Shown here piece by piece: positions 24,256 to 32,242 of a stretch of DNA of 56,114 nucleotides; the stretch's first letter is position 1, and the number at the start of each line of letters is the position of its first letter. The notes under the pieces were generated by a model. That model did no database searches. It saw only the letters and a program-made list of their open reading frames with translations, and was not told the origin of the DNA. Made by a program: the position numbers and the translations under genes. The DNA is from an uncultured bacterium (GTDB taxonomy: Bacteria; Actinomycetota; Coriobacteriia; Coriobacteriales; Coriobacteriaceae), in NCBI GenBank assembly GCA_905216145.1, contig CAJMST010000014.1, forward strand, positions 1 to 56,114, given 5' to 3'.

Positions 24256-25338
24256 CTAATTACCGCTGGTAGCATTGCAGTAGATGTCGAGTATTTCGCT
24301 CAAGAGTAGATTGATATCGAATGAGCTGAGTATCTTTTTTCGGGCCAAAGTTCCCATTTCTTTTCTAAGCTCGCTTGATTCGAGAAGATGACTCAATGCA
24401 ACGGCCAGAGCTTGATGGTTATCAACCGGAATCAGAACCCCATCAACACCATCATTAATTACTTGAGGAATTCCGCCAACGGGAGTGGCGACAGTTGGAA
24501 TTCCTCTAGCCATGGCTTCAAGAACGCTCATGGGGAGCCCCTCGTTTTTGGAGGGGAGGCAGTACACCGCGGCACGCTCAAAGAGCTCTTCGCGTTCTGC
24601 GCCCGCGACCCAGCCGTGGAACTCGCAGCGGTCAGCAATACCGAGCTCTGCCGCAAGAGATTTATTCTTTTCGACCTCTCCGTCTCCGCCGAATACGACC
24701 TTGGTGCCGGGAAAACGCGACAGGATTTCTCTTGACGCGCGCAAGAGCACGTCAGGGCTCTTGTTCGCGTCAAGACGTCCTAAAAAAAGGACGTCTTGAC
24801 GCGAACAAGGTGAGCACGGCTGGTCTGGAACTTTGACACCGTTATGAACAACGTCAATCTTCTCCAGGTCGCAAACGTTTTTTGAAAAGTAGTCGCGCCA
24901 CTCTTCCGACAGAACCACAACTCGGTCGGCGATACTAAAGGTCTTTCTTACATCACGACGGTAGGCATCTCCGCCCTCTTCGAAAGCCTTCTTAAACTCG
25001 CCATCGTGATCGTGGAGTATTACGTACTTGCCTGCTTTGTGGGCCATACGAGCCATAATTGACTTACGTTTGTAGGAGCCACGGGCGCTAATGTGTAAAT
25101 GAATGATGTCATAGGATGGCATGATCATCGCATAGCGAATCAACGCTCGGGAAAATGCGACGGATTTACCGAGCTTTGAGGAACCGATGCCCGTCCCCAG
25201 GTACTCAAAGGCATCGCATGCCTCAGGGAGACCTGCGTCTAGATAACCTTTCACGACTGAGACAATTCCGCCGTGAAGAGAGAGATCGGGTCCGACCATT
25301 AACACCTTTGCATGGACGTGCGGATAACCTTTAGTCAT
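24256..25338 (-). CDS. Glycosyltransferase family 4
   Basis: 360 residues; AGAGGA precedes the ATG at 25338. GT-B signatures: VGPDLSLHGGIVSVVKGYL at the N-terminus, VVHNGVKVP, VLFLGRLDANKSPDVLLRA, VFGGDGEVEKN, and the donor motif in PSKNEGLPMSVLEAMARGIP with GGIPQVI. GC content is intermediate between the AT-rich block downstream and the GC-rich sugar-nucleotide genes upstream. A perfect 22-base inverted repeat lies inside the gene at 24760-24809, encoding CSRQDVLF and LGRLDANK, without disrupting the conserved motif. Confidence 0.9.
   Translation of the reverse strand: MTKGYPHVHAKVLMVGPDLSLHGGIVSVVKGYLDAGLPEACDAFEYLGTGIGSSKLGKSVAFSRALIRYAMIMPSYDIIHLHISARGSYKRKSIMARMAHKAGKYVILHDHDGEFKKAFEEGGDAYRRDVRKTFSIADRVVVLSEEWRDYFSKNVCDLEKIDVVHNGVKVPDQPCSPCSRQDVLFLGRLDANKSPDVLLRASREILSRFPGTKVVFGGDGEVEKNKSLAAELGIADRCEFHGWVAGAEREELFERAAVYCLPSKNEGLPMSVLEAMARGIPTVATPVGGIPQVINDGVDGVLIPVDNHQALAVALSHLLESSELRKEMGTLARKKILSSFDINLLLSEILDIYCNATSGN
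24760..24809. repeat. Perfect 22-bp inverted repeat inside a glycosyltransferase gene
   Basis: Arms at 24760-24781 and 24788-24809 are exactly complementary, separated only by six A on the plus strand (U in the mRNA). The sequence just outside the arms does not pair. It is fully inside coding sequence and encodes part of a conserved donor-domain strand, so it is not a terminator between genes. Confidence 0.95.
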
Positions 25339-25348
25339 TGATTTCCTC

Positions 25349-25855
25349 TTACCGAAAGCTTAGACGGCGAGCTGGAAGCCCCCCCCAGATTGAAAACTCC
25401 GGGCCAACGTCTTTTGTCACTACCGCACCGGCAGCAATCACACAATGGTCGGCAATTCTAACGCCCTTAAGAATCGTTACGCCGCTACCAATCCATACAT
25501 CATTGCCGATGACGACATCTTGGTCATTCTCTGGAAGCTTGTCCGACTCATCAAGCGTCATCATGGGTCGGTCGAGAACATCTGTACGATGGTCTCCAGT
25601 AATAATTGTGAGATGAGGGCCGCTCATGACGTAATTGCCGATATGAATCTTCGCACGGGTCGTTAGAAACGTTGCTCCTGGGCCAATATATACATCATGT
25701 CCCATGTAAATATTTTCAATCCCCTGAATTTCGCTACGACGACCGATGGTTACGTTTTTACCGCATGATGCAAAGGAGCGTCGTAGGGCAGGAAGCAAGA
25801 GCAATTTGTTATAAGCTCGCGAGATACCATCAAGCAATCTGTACCCAGCGCCCAT
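25349..25855 (-). CDS. Left-handed beta-helix acyltransferase (maltose O-acetyltransferase-like)
   Basis: 168 residues from the ATG at 25855, two bases after the wecB stop, with GGAGG ten bases upstream. Hexapeptide repeats form a left-handed beta-helix: VTIGRRSEIQGIENIYMGHD, VYIGPGATF, DVVIGNDVWIGSGVTILKG and VRIADHCVIAAGAVVTKDV. The catalytic His is likely the one in IITGDHRTD. Such CoA-dependent enzymes O- or N-acetylate sugars; here it probably decorates the repeat unit. Confidence 0.85.
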   Translation of the reverse strand: MGAGYRLLDGISRAYNKLLLLPALRRSFASCGKNVTIGRRSEIQGIENIYMGHDVYIGPGATFLTTRAKIHIGNYVMSGPHLTIITGDHRTDVLDRPMMTLDESDKLPENDQDVVIGNDVWIGSGVTILKGVRIADHCVIAAGAVVTKDVGPEFSIWGGLPARRLSFR

Positions 25856-25857
25856 GG

Positions 25858-27039
25858 CTAAGATTTCCTCCACACCATCTTGTCCACCACGCCGGTGTAG
25901 CTCTGGATGATCTTGACCACCTTGGTGGACACGGTCTCGTCGGCGTAGTCGGGGACGGGCGCCTCGGGCAGCGACCCCTCCGCGTCGAGCTCGACGGCGG
26001 TGTGTACCGCCTGGAGCAGGCCGCGCTCGCTGATGCCGGCCAGCGTGAAGCAGGCCTTGTCCAGCGCCTCGGGGCGCTCGGTGGAGGTGCGGATGCAAAC
26101 CGCCGGGAACGGGCGGCCGACGCTCGCGAAGAAGCTGGACTCCTCGGGCAGGGTGCCGGAGTCCGACACCACCGCGAAGGCGTTCATCTGCAGGCAGTTG
26201 TAGTCGTGGAAGCCCATGGGCTCGTGCATGCGCACGCGCGGGTCGAGCTTGAAGCCGGTGGCCTCCAGGCGCTTGCGGGAGCGCGGGTGGCAGGAGTACA
26301 GGATCGGCATGTCGTACTTCTCGGCGAGCGCGTTGATCGCGGTGAACAGGCTCGTGAAGTTCGCCTCGGTGTCGATGTTCTCCTCGCGGTGGGCGGACAG
26401 CAGCATGTAGCGCTTGGGCTCAAGGCCGAGCTCGGAGAGGATGTCGGAGGCCTCGATCTTGCCCAGGTTGGCGCGAAGGACTTCTGCCATGGGCGACCCG
26501 GTGACGTAGGTGCGCTCCGGGGCGCAGCCGGTGTCCTTGAGGTAGCGGCGGGCGTGCTCGGAGTATGCCAGGTTGACGTCGGAGATCACGTCGACGATGC
26601 GGCGGTTGGTCTCCTCGGGCAGGCACTCGTCCTTGCAGCGGTTGCCCGCCTCCATGTGGAAGATGGGGATGTGCAGGCGCTTTGCCGCGATGGCGGACAG
26701 GCAGCTGTTGGTGTCGCCCAGGATGAGCAGCGCGTCGGGCTGGACCTGGACCATCAACTTGTAGCTCGAGGCGATGATGTTGCCCACCGTCTCTCCCAAG
26801 TCCGCGCCCACGGCGTCCAGGTAGACGTCCGGGTCGTCCAGCGACAGGTCGCGGAAGAAGATGCCGTTAAGCGTGTAATCATAGTTCTGCCCGGTGTGAG
26901 CCAGCAGGCAGTCGAAGTGGCGGCGGCACTTCTTGATGACCTCGGACAGGCGGATGACCTCGGGGCGCGTGCCCACGATGATCAGGAGCTTCAGGCGGCC
27001 GTCGTCCCTGAAGCGGATATCGGAATAGTCCTTGCCCAT
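25858..27039 (-). CDS. wecB: UDP-GlcNAc 2-epimerase-type enzyme (CapG/FnlC-like)
   Basis: 393 residues; GAGGAGG precedes the ATG at 27039. Epimerase-2 fold: LLIIVGTRPEVIRLSEVIKK, GDTNSCLSAIAAKRLHIP, FHMEAGNRCKDECLPEETNR, LLSAHREENID and VVSDSGTLPEE. It lies directly after capE and capF homologues, and in that setting the enzyme is the third step of UDP-L-FucNAc synthesis (2-epimerisation of UDP-L-PneNAc) rather than ManNAc formation for another pathway. Activity is inferred from context. Confidence 0.9.
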   Translation of the reverse strand: MGKDYSDIRFRDDGRLKLLIIVGTRPEVIRLSEVIKKCRRHFDCLLAHTGQNYDYTLNGIFFRDLSLDDPDVYLDAVGADLGETVGNIIASSYKLMVQVQPDALLILGDTNSCLSAIAAKRLHIPIFHMEAGNRCKDECLPEETNRRIVDVISDVNLAYSEHARRYLKDTGCAPERTYVTGSPMAEVLRANLGKIEASDILSELGLEPKRYMLLSAHREENIDTEANFTSLFTAINALAEKYDMPILYSCHPRSRKRLEATGFKLDPRVRMHEPMGFHDYNCLQMNAFAVVSDSGTLPEESSFFASVGRPFPAVCIRTSTERPEALDKACFTLAGISERGLLQAVHTAVELDAEGSLPEAPVPDYADETVSTKVVKIIQSYTGVVDKMVWRKS

Positions 27040-27043
27040 GCGG

Positions 27044-28261
27044 CTAGACCTCCTCGTAGTAGGTGTCGGGGTTCTCGGGGTCGAAGGGCTCGTTGGCCCA
27101 CATGACCGTCACGAGGTCCTCGGTGTCGGACAGGTTGGTGATGGAGTGCGTGTAGCCGGGAATCATCTCCACGGCGCGCATGTCGGAACCCGAGACGGTG
27201 TACTCGTCGACGGGGAACGGATTTCCGTTGGCGTCCTCCCCCACCTTCCTCAGCTTGATGCTCGCGGTGCCGGAGACCACCAGGAACCTCTCCCACTTGC
27301 TCATGTGCCAGTGGTTGCCCTTGGTGATGCCGGGTCTGGACACGTTGATCGAGACCTGGCCGCGCTCGGGCGTGCGCAGGAACTCCGTGAACGAGCCGCG
27401 CGCGTCCGTGTTGGGCCTGAGGCTATAGGCGAAGTGTCCCGGCTCGTAGTAGGACAGGAATGTGCTCCAGAGCTTCTTGGAGAAGGAGCCCTCGGTGAGG
27501 TCGAGTACCGAGAGGGTCTCTCGGCTGTCGCGGAAGCCGTCGAGCAGGTAGACGATCTCGCCCAGGGTCTTCACGTCGGTCCCGGGGACGTAGCAGAACT
27601 CCTCGCCCTCCACGCGCTCCAGTCCGTCGTAGCCGCAGCGGTGCTCACGCCCCAGCAGGGCGCCCAGCATCTCGCCGACCAGGTCGTCGATGTAGAGGAG
27701 CTCCAGCTCCACGCTGGGGTCGCTCACGGTGTAGGGGCGGCCGTTGGCGATGGCGTCGCAGAAGGTGGCGACGGCGGAGTTGTAGCGCGGGCGGCACCAC
27801 TTGCCGTAGAGGTTGGGGAAGCGGTAGATGAGCACCGGGGCGCCCGTGCGTCCGGAGTACTCCCGGAACAGGCCCTCCCCCGCCAGCTTGGACTCGCCGT
27901 AGACAGAGCCCTCGAAGCGGCCCGACAGGCTCGCCTGCGCGGAGCTGGAGAGCATGACGGGGCATCTGTTGCCGTGGCGCTCGAGCGTCTCGAGCAGCGT
28001 GGAGGCGAACCCGAAGTTGCCCTCCATGAACTCGGACTGGTCCTTTGGGCGGTTGACGCCGGCCAGGTTGAAGACGAAGTCGGCGCGGGAGCAGTAGTCC
28101 TCCAGCTCGGCGGGCGTCGAGTCGAGGTCGTACTCCATGACCTCGAGGGGCAGCAGGCCCGCGTACTTCTCGCGTCGGTCCTTGCCGTCCCTTATGTTCT
28201 TGAGGGCGCAGCAGAGGTTCCTGCCCACGAAGCCCCTGGCGCCGGTGACGAGGACGCGCAC
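27044..28261 (-). CDS. capF: CapF-like sugar-nucleotide reductase with C-terminal cupin
   Basis: 405 residues from a GTG at 28261, one base after the capE stop. The N-terminal SDR domain has LVTGARGFVGRNLCCALKN, NLAGVNRP and VYGESKLAGE with the Y-x3-K pair. From about residue 275 a cupin domain follows: FSYY-like region, GQVSINVSRPGITKGNHWHM with metal-binding His residues, and MIPGYTHSITN. This two-domain layout is that of CapF/FnlB/WbjC, which epimerises and reduces the CapE product to UDP-L-PneNAc. Confidence 0.92.
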   Translation of the reverse strand: MRVLVTGARGFVGRNLCCALKNIRDGKDRREKYAGLLPLEVMEYDLDSTPAELEDYCSRADFVFNLAGVNRPKDQSEFMEGNFGFASTLLETLERHGNRCPVMLSSSAQASLSGRFEGSVYGESKLAGEGLFREYSGRTGAPVLIYRFPNLYGKWCRPRYNSAVATFCDAIANGRPYTVSDPSVELELLYIDDLVGEMLGALLGREHRCGYDGLERVEGEEFCYVPGTDVKTLGEIVYLLDGFRDSRETLSVLDLTEGSFSKKLWSTFLSYYEPGHFAYSLRPNTDARGSFTEFLRTPERGQVSINVSRPGITKGNHWHMSKWERFLVVSGTASIKLRKVGEDANGNPFPVDEYTVSGSDMRAVEMIPGYTHSITNLSDTEDLVTVMWANEPFDPENPDTYYEEV

Positions 28262-28262
28262 C

Positions 28263-29321
28263 CTACTGCACCGCCTCGTGCTCGCGGCCCTCCAGGGCCA
28301 GCTGTACGTACTCGGCGGTCTTGATCTTGGCGATGGTGCCCTCCACGTCGAGCCTCTCGGTGTTGTGGCTCGTGTAGGACTCGTCGGCCTGGGTCTCCAC
28401 CTCGCCGTCGACGACGAACTTGTCGTAGTTGAGGTCGCGCGAGTCGCAGGCGACGCGGTAGTAGCCGCCCATGTCCTCGGCCCTCAGGCGCTCCTCGCGG
28501 GTCATCAGGGTCTCGAAGAGCTTCTCGCCGTGGCGGGTGCCGATCACCTGGGTGCCCACCCGGCCGAAGACCTCCTGGACGGCCTCGGCGAGATCGCCGA
28601 TGGTGGAGGCCGGCGCCTTCTGGATGAACAGGTCGCCGGGGTTGGCGTGCTCGAAGGCGAACTGCACGAGGTCCACCGCCTCGTCCAGGTTCATGAGGAA
28701 GCGAGTCATGTTGGGGTCGGTGACCGTGAGCGGCTCCCCCTTTCGGATGCGGTCGATGAACAGCGGGATGACCGAGCCGCGCGAGCACATGACGTTGCCG
28801 TAGCGGGTGCAGCAGATGGTGGTGCGGCCGGCGCCGTTGCGGGCGTTGGCGTAGATGATGGACTCCATCATGGCCTTGGACTTGCCCATGGCGTTGATGG
28901 GGTAGGCGGCCTTGTCGGTGGACAGGCACACGACGCGGTCGACGCCCTCGTCGATGGCTGCGTGCAGGACGTTGTCCGTGCCGATGACGTTGGTTCGCAC
29001 GGCCTCCATGGGGAAGAACTCGCAGGAGGGCACCTGCTTGAGGGCGGCGGCGTGGAAGATGTAGTCCACGCCGTGCATGGCGTCACGCACGCTCTGGGCG
29101 TTGCGGACGTCGCCGATGAAGAAGCGGACCTTGGAGGCGAGCTCCGGGGACTTCTCCTGCAGGCGGTGGCGCATGTCGTCCTGCTTCTTCTCGTCGCGCG
29201 AGAAGATGCGGATCTCGGCCAGGTCGGTGTTCATGAAGTGCTTGAGCACGGTGTTGCCGAACGAGCCGGTGCCGCCCGTGATCATCAGGGTCTTGTCTTT
29301 AAAGGTGGTCGAATCGTTCAT
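28263..29321 (-). CDS. capE: UDP-GlcNAc 4,6-dehydratase/5-epimerase, CapE (FnlA) type
   Basis: 352 residues; AAGGAAGG precedes the ATG at 29321, which is directly adjacent to the stop of the upstream gene (TAGATG). An extended SDR: MITGGTGSFGNTVLKHF, FSRDEKKQDDMR, IFHAAALKQVPSCEFFPMEA, LSTDKAAYPINAMGKSKAMM (with M-x3-K in place of Y-x3-K, typical for this subfamily) and TRYGNVMCSRGSVIPLF. It starts UDP-L-FucNAc synthesis from UDP-GlcNAc and is followed by the other two enzymes of the pathway. Confidence 0.93.
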   Translation of the reverse strand: MNDSTTFKDKTLMITGGTGSFGNTVLKHFMNTDLAEIRIFSRDEKKQDDMRHRLQEKSPELASKVRFFIGDVRNAQSVRDAMHGVDYIFHAAALKQVPSCEFFPMEAVRTNVIGTDNVLHAAIDEGVDRVVCLSTDKAAYPINAMGKSKAMMESIIYANARNGAGRTTICCTRYGNVMCSRGSVIPLFIDRIRKGEPLTVTDPNMTRFLMNLDEAVDLVQFAFEHANPGDLFIQKAPASTIGDLAEAVQEVFGRVGTQVIGTRHGEKLFETLMTREERLRAEDMGGYYRVACDSRDLNYDKFVVDGEVETQADESYTSHNTERLDVEGTIAKIKTAEYVQLALEGREHEAVQ

Positions 29322-30104
29322 CTATTTGCCTTCCTTACGTTTGGCTTTTGTAAACTGGTAAAAGAGAAATTTCGTATTAGTTACGAGGTATCGTTTGAAA
29401 AGCCGCTTCGGCTCTTGAATAAGTCTGTATAGCCACTCGAGACTCAGGTTTTGCATCCACATCGGCGCCTCTGGCACCACGCCGGCGAGAACGTTGAACG
29501 CTCCGCCAACACCGATCATCAACGGTTGTGGCCCTCCCTTGAGCTCGTGCATAAGAACTTCTTGACGGGGCGCGCCAAGAGCAATCCATGCGAAGTTAGC
29601 TCCTGAGTTGGCGATGCGATTAGAAAGCTCATGCTTTTCGTTTTCGGACAAAGGACGGAAAACGGACGGTTCCATTCCCACAATTTTTAAACCGGGGAAA
29701 TCCCTGTTGAGCGATTCTCTGAGGGCGTCAAGATTCTTCTGTTCATTTCCGTAGAAATAGTGACTCCACCCGTATTGACTGGAAATCTCAAAAATCTCGC
29801 GCATCAAATCCGGACCGGTAACGCGGTCCATCGATTCAAATGACTTACGGCCTACAACTGATAAGGGCTTGCCGTCGGGAACGGACATGACTGATTCCGC
29901 CTGGCAATCCCAATATGAGGGGTCATCATGAGCCAAAACAGACGTATGGGCATTTGAGACGCAAATGTACTCGCCATGGAGTTCATCGATATGTTCAGCT
30001 AGAAAATTGATGCAATCTGACATGTTTGTTCCCGTGATTGGAACATCGATCACGGGAACGCGATTCAACTCAGAGTATTTCGAATAGTCCCCGAGCATTA
30101 GCAC
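29322..30104 (-). CDS. WecG/TagA/CpsF family glycosyltransferase (GT26)
   Basis: 260 residues. Family motifs are plain: YICVSNAHTSVLAHDD with the conserved Asn and Thr, SVPDGKPLSVVGR with the catalytic-type Asp, GSHYFYG-like WSHYFYGNEQKNLDALR, FAWIALGAPRQEVLMHEL, and the C-terminal APMWMQNLSLEWLYRLIQEP that anchors such enzymes to the membrane. GT26 enzymes add the second sugar (ManNAc or similar) to a lipid-linked primer. It overlaps the end of the phosphoglycosyltransferase gene by seven bases, consistent with consecutive steps. Confidence 0.92.
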   Translation of the reverse strand: MLMLGDYSKYSELNRVPVIDVPITGTNMSDCINFLAEHIDELHGEYICVSNAHTSVLAHDDPSYWDCQAESVMSVPDGKPLSVVGRKSFESMDRVTGPDLMREIFEISSQYGWSHYFYGNEQKNLDALRESLNRDFPGLKIVGMEPSVFRPLSENEKHELSNRIANSGANFAWIALGAPRQEVLMHELKGGPQPLMIGVGGAFNVLAGVVPEAPMWMQNLSLEWLYRLIQEPKRLFKRYLVTNTKFLFYQFTKAKRKEGK

Positions 30105-30847
30105 GCACCCTTACCGGTGATGACCTCAATAACCGTGAGGATTACAATCTTGAGGTCGGTGAAAATGCCCCGGCTGGCGATGTACTCGAGATCGCGGCGG
30201 ACCATACCGTCGAAACCCGTTGAATTTCGATCGGTCACCTGCCACCAGCCGGTGATGCCGGGCTTGACGGCCAGGCGCTGCAGGTCGAATTCCGTGTACT
30301 CGGCCACCTCGTTGGGCAGCGGCGGGCGCGGGCCGACGACCGACATCTGGCCCAGGAACACGTTGAGGAACTGCGGTAACTCGTCGATGGAGTGCTTGCG
30401 GATGAACTTGCCGATCTTCGTTACGCGCGGGTCGTCCTTCATCTTGAACATGGCGCCGGCGATCTCGTTCTGCTCCTTGAGCTCGGCGAGGCGCTCGTCG
30501 GCGTCCCTGTACATGCTGCGGAACTTCCACATGCGGAAGGTGGAAAGGCTGCCGTCGCGGTGGGTCTGGCCCACGCGGATCTGGCTGTAGAACGGGTTGC
30601 CCTCGCTCTCCAGGCGGATGGCCGCGGCCAGCACCAGGCTCGGAATGGCGATTACGGCCAGCACGCAGCCGCTGAACACGATATCGAAGGCGCGCTTGAC
30701 GGTGCGATAGGCCAGGCGCGTTCGGTCCCAGTCCTTCACGGCCTGCATAGCCTTGTAGCACATGCTCACGTCGCCGCCATTCATGGCCTGGGCAACAAGC
30801 GCGGCCCCCACCGGCGCTCCTTCTGAATATTCAGTTTTGTCTGACAC
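30098..30847 (-). CDS. Initiating phosphoglycosyltransferase (bacterial sugar transferase, WbaP/PglC-type core)
   Basis: 249 residues from a GTG at 30847 (AAGGA four bases upstream); the frame is open beyond but lacks a better site. After a short variable head there is a membrane segment (FDIVFSGCVLAVIAIPSLVLAAAI) preceded by the RAFD motif. Then comes the catalytic domain: FYSQIRVGQ, FRMWKFRSM, DPRVTKIGKFIRKHSIDELP, QFLNVFLGQMSVVGPRP and VKPGITGWWQV. It transfers a sugar-1-phosphate to undecaprenyl phosphate to begin the repeat unit. The sugar specificity cannot be read. Confidence 0.93.
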   Translation of the reverse strand: MSDKTEYSEGAPVGAALVAQAMNGGDVSMCYKAMQAVKDWDRTRLAYRTVKRAFDIVFSGCVLAVIAIPSLVLAAAIRLESEGNPFYSQIRVGQTHRDGSLSTFRMWKFRSMYRDADERLAELKEQNEIAGAMFKMKDDPRVTKIGKFIRKHSIDELPQFLNVFLGQMSVVGPRPPLPNEVAEYTEFDLQRLAVKPGITGWWQVTDRNSTGFDGMVRRDLEYIASRGIFTDLKIVILTVIEVITGKGAC

Positions 30848-30914
30848 TATTTCCTTCAAACCTACGTCCCCGCCCCCGGGGATCCCCCCTGTCCCGTTAA
30901 ACAGTCGCCTGCAG

Positions 30915-31460
30915 CTAGGCGATCGCCTTTTTAAGGTTTCGCGTGACGCGCTGCTCGGCTGAAAGCACGGCGAGACCAACGCGAGTTGTTACGCGTCGGC
31001 CACACAGGTCGAGCTCCAGATAAGCAGTGCTCTTGCGTCTGTTAATGGTTTTGATTAGGCCTTCGTGGCCCAGCAGCGGACCGGCCGTTACTACGACCTG
31101 ATCGCCGTCTTTTAAGGCCTCGCTCATGGGCACTACGCGGTCTCCCCTGTGCGTAAAACTGCCAATAAGCTGGACCTCTTCTTTTGCCAGCGGCACAAAC
31201 TGACCGTCCTGGGATAGCACCCGGGCAAAGTCGTCCATGCGCAGCAGATACTGTTGCACGGTGCGGGGATCTGCCGTATCGCAGATAAGATATCCGGGAA
31301 AGAGCGGCTTGGTCGTATCGACCCATTCGCCGTGTACCTTAATCTCGGTTTGAAATTGGGGATAAAAGAGCTCCTGTATGGCGCTAGCCGGCACCATGCG
31401 CTCGATGCGCTCGCGCATTACGTCTTCGCGACCGTTAATGACCTGGATCACATACCACAC
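30915..31460 (-). CDS. loaP: LoaP-type NusG-family antiterminator
   Basis: 181 residues from the GTG at 31460, eight bases after AAGGGGG; the frame's earlier GTG codons lie inside that site. NusG N-terminal domain: VWYVIQVINGREDVMRERIE, FYPQFQTEIKVHGEWVDTTK and PLFPGYLICDT. A KOW domain closes the protein (KDGDQVVVTAGPLLGHEGLI, INRRKSTAYLELDL). Specialised NusG paralogues of this type at the head of long biosynthetic operons bind RNA polymerase and suppress premature termination. Being the first gene of the 14.6-kb polysaccharide operon supports that role. The main NusG would be elsewhere in the genome. Confidence 0.9.
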   Translation of the reverse strand: MWYVIQVINGREDVMRERIERMVPASAIQELFYPQFQTEIKVHGEWVDTTKPLFPGYLICDTADPRTVQQYLLRMDDFARVLSQDGQFVPLAKEEVQLIGSFTHRGDRVVPMSEALKDGDQVVVTAGPLLGHEGLIKTINRRKSTAYLELDLCGRRVTTRVGLAVLSAEQRVTRNLKKAIA

Positions 31461-31511
31461 GAGCACCACCCCCTTGCTGTCTTACGTGTGGCTCACGGAG
31501 TTTGGGTATGG

Positions 31512-31537
31512 CTTCGCCAGGGCGCTTGTGCGCGAAG
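31512..31537 (-). promoter_or_regulatory. Candidate leader hairpin upstream of loaP
   Basis: CTTCGC (31512-31517) pairs with GCGAAG (31532-31537), and an inner GCGC ACAA GCGC hairpin is possible, about 50 bases upstream of the loaP start on the transcribed strand. LoaP proteins are known to need an RNA hairpin in the leader; this is a candidate by position only. The rest of 31470-32242 (773 bases) holds leader and intergenic DNA without a gene I can support. Confidence 0.35.
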
Positions 31538-31853
31538 GCGCTCCATATTCAAAACCTGAGCCCAGTTAGACAAGCACGTGGCTCTGCCCCACCGTGAACG
31601 ATATGTATGAGTGCAGTGGCTAGAGACGCGGACGTGTATCGCAAAATGCCCGCAACTCCAGCTGGCTGCGTGCGAACCAGTCAAGCGGGAACAAAACTGG
31701 ACCGCACGCAAACAGCTAAGGCATGCACACTGACAACAATTTCGCTGGTTTAAATCAACGAAAAAGGCATCGGACTTTATTGGGTTTCTGCTCAGGAGGG
31801 GCACCGCCGTTACGGCCGGATGCTCTCTGCGCGCTCGCGTGGTTGCTCATATT

Positions 31854-31870
31854 GATGCGTATAACGCATC
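31854..31870. promoter_or_regulatory. Operator-like inverted repeat GATGCGT-ata-ACGCATC
   Basis: Perfect seven-base arms with a three-base spacer in the divergent region between the loaP operon and the GIY-YIG gene at 32243. Size and spacing suit a dimeric repressor site, but no regulator is linked. Confidence 0.35.
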
Positions 31871-32242
31871 CGCACAAACAGCAACGCGGAGTTGAAACCA
31901 TGTGATGCGAAGTAGTTTAGCACAGCGTTTGGGGACGACTGTATTAGGTTCTGGTTTGTAGCATATAAGGCACAAGCTGCATTCGTTAGGCTGTTTTGCA
32001 CCGATAATACGTTATTGCAGGTTATGGGCAGGGTTGCGTAACGATTGCTAGGCGCGAGGTTGATGCGCTGCGAGAGCGCTCGTCACACAATGGGCACGCC
32101 CGACTACAGAGTCAACGCATTTTGAGACGGATTGTTGGACAACTTTTGGGAAGTGGCTGGGTATATGGGCACCAATATCCGCTTGGAAAGCGAGTGATAT
32201 GATTCGATCTACAAGCTTTCGAATCGAAAAGGCGGAATAAGC

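Noticed and set aside
31493..31804. A 103-codon frame upstream of loaP
   Set aside because: Cys/Arg-rich with no recognisable motif and no ribosome-binding site; it overlaps the presumed leader.
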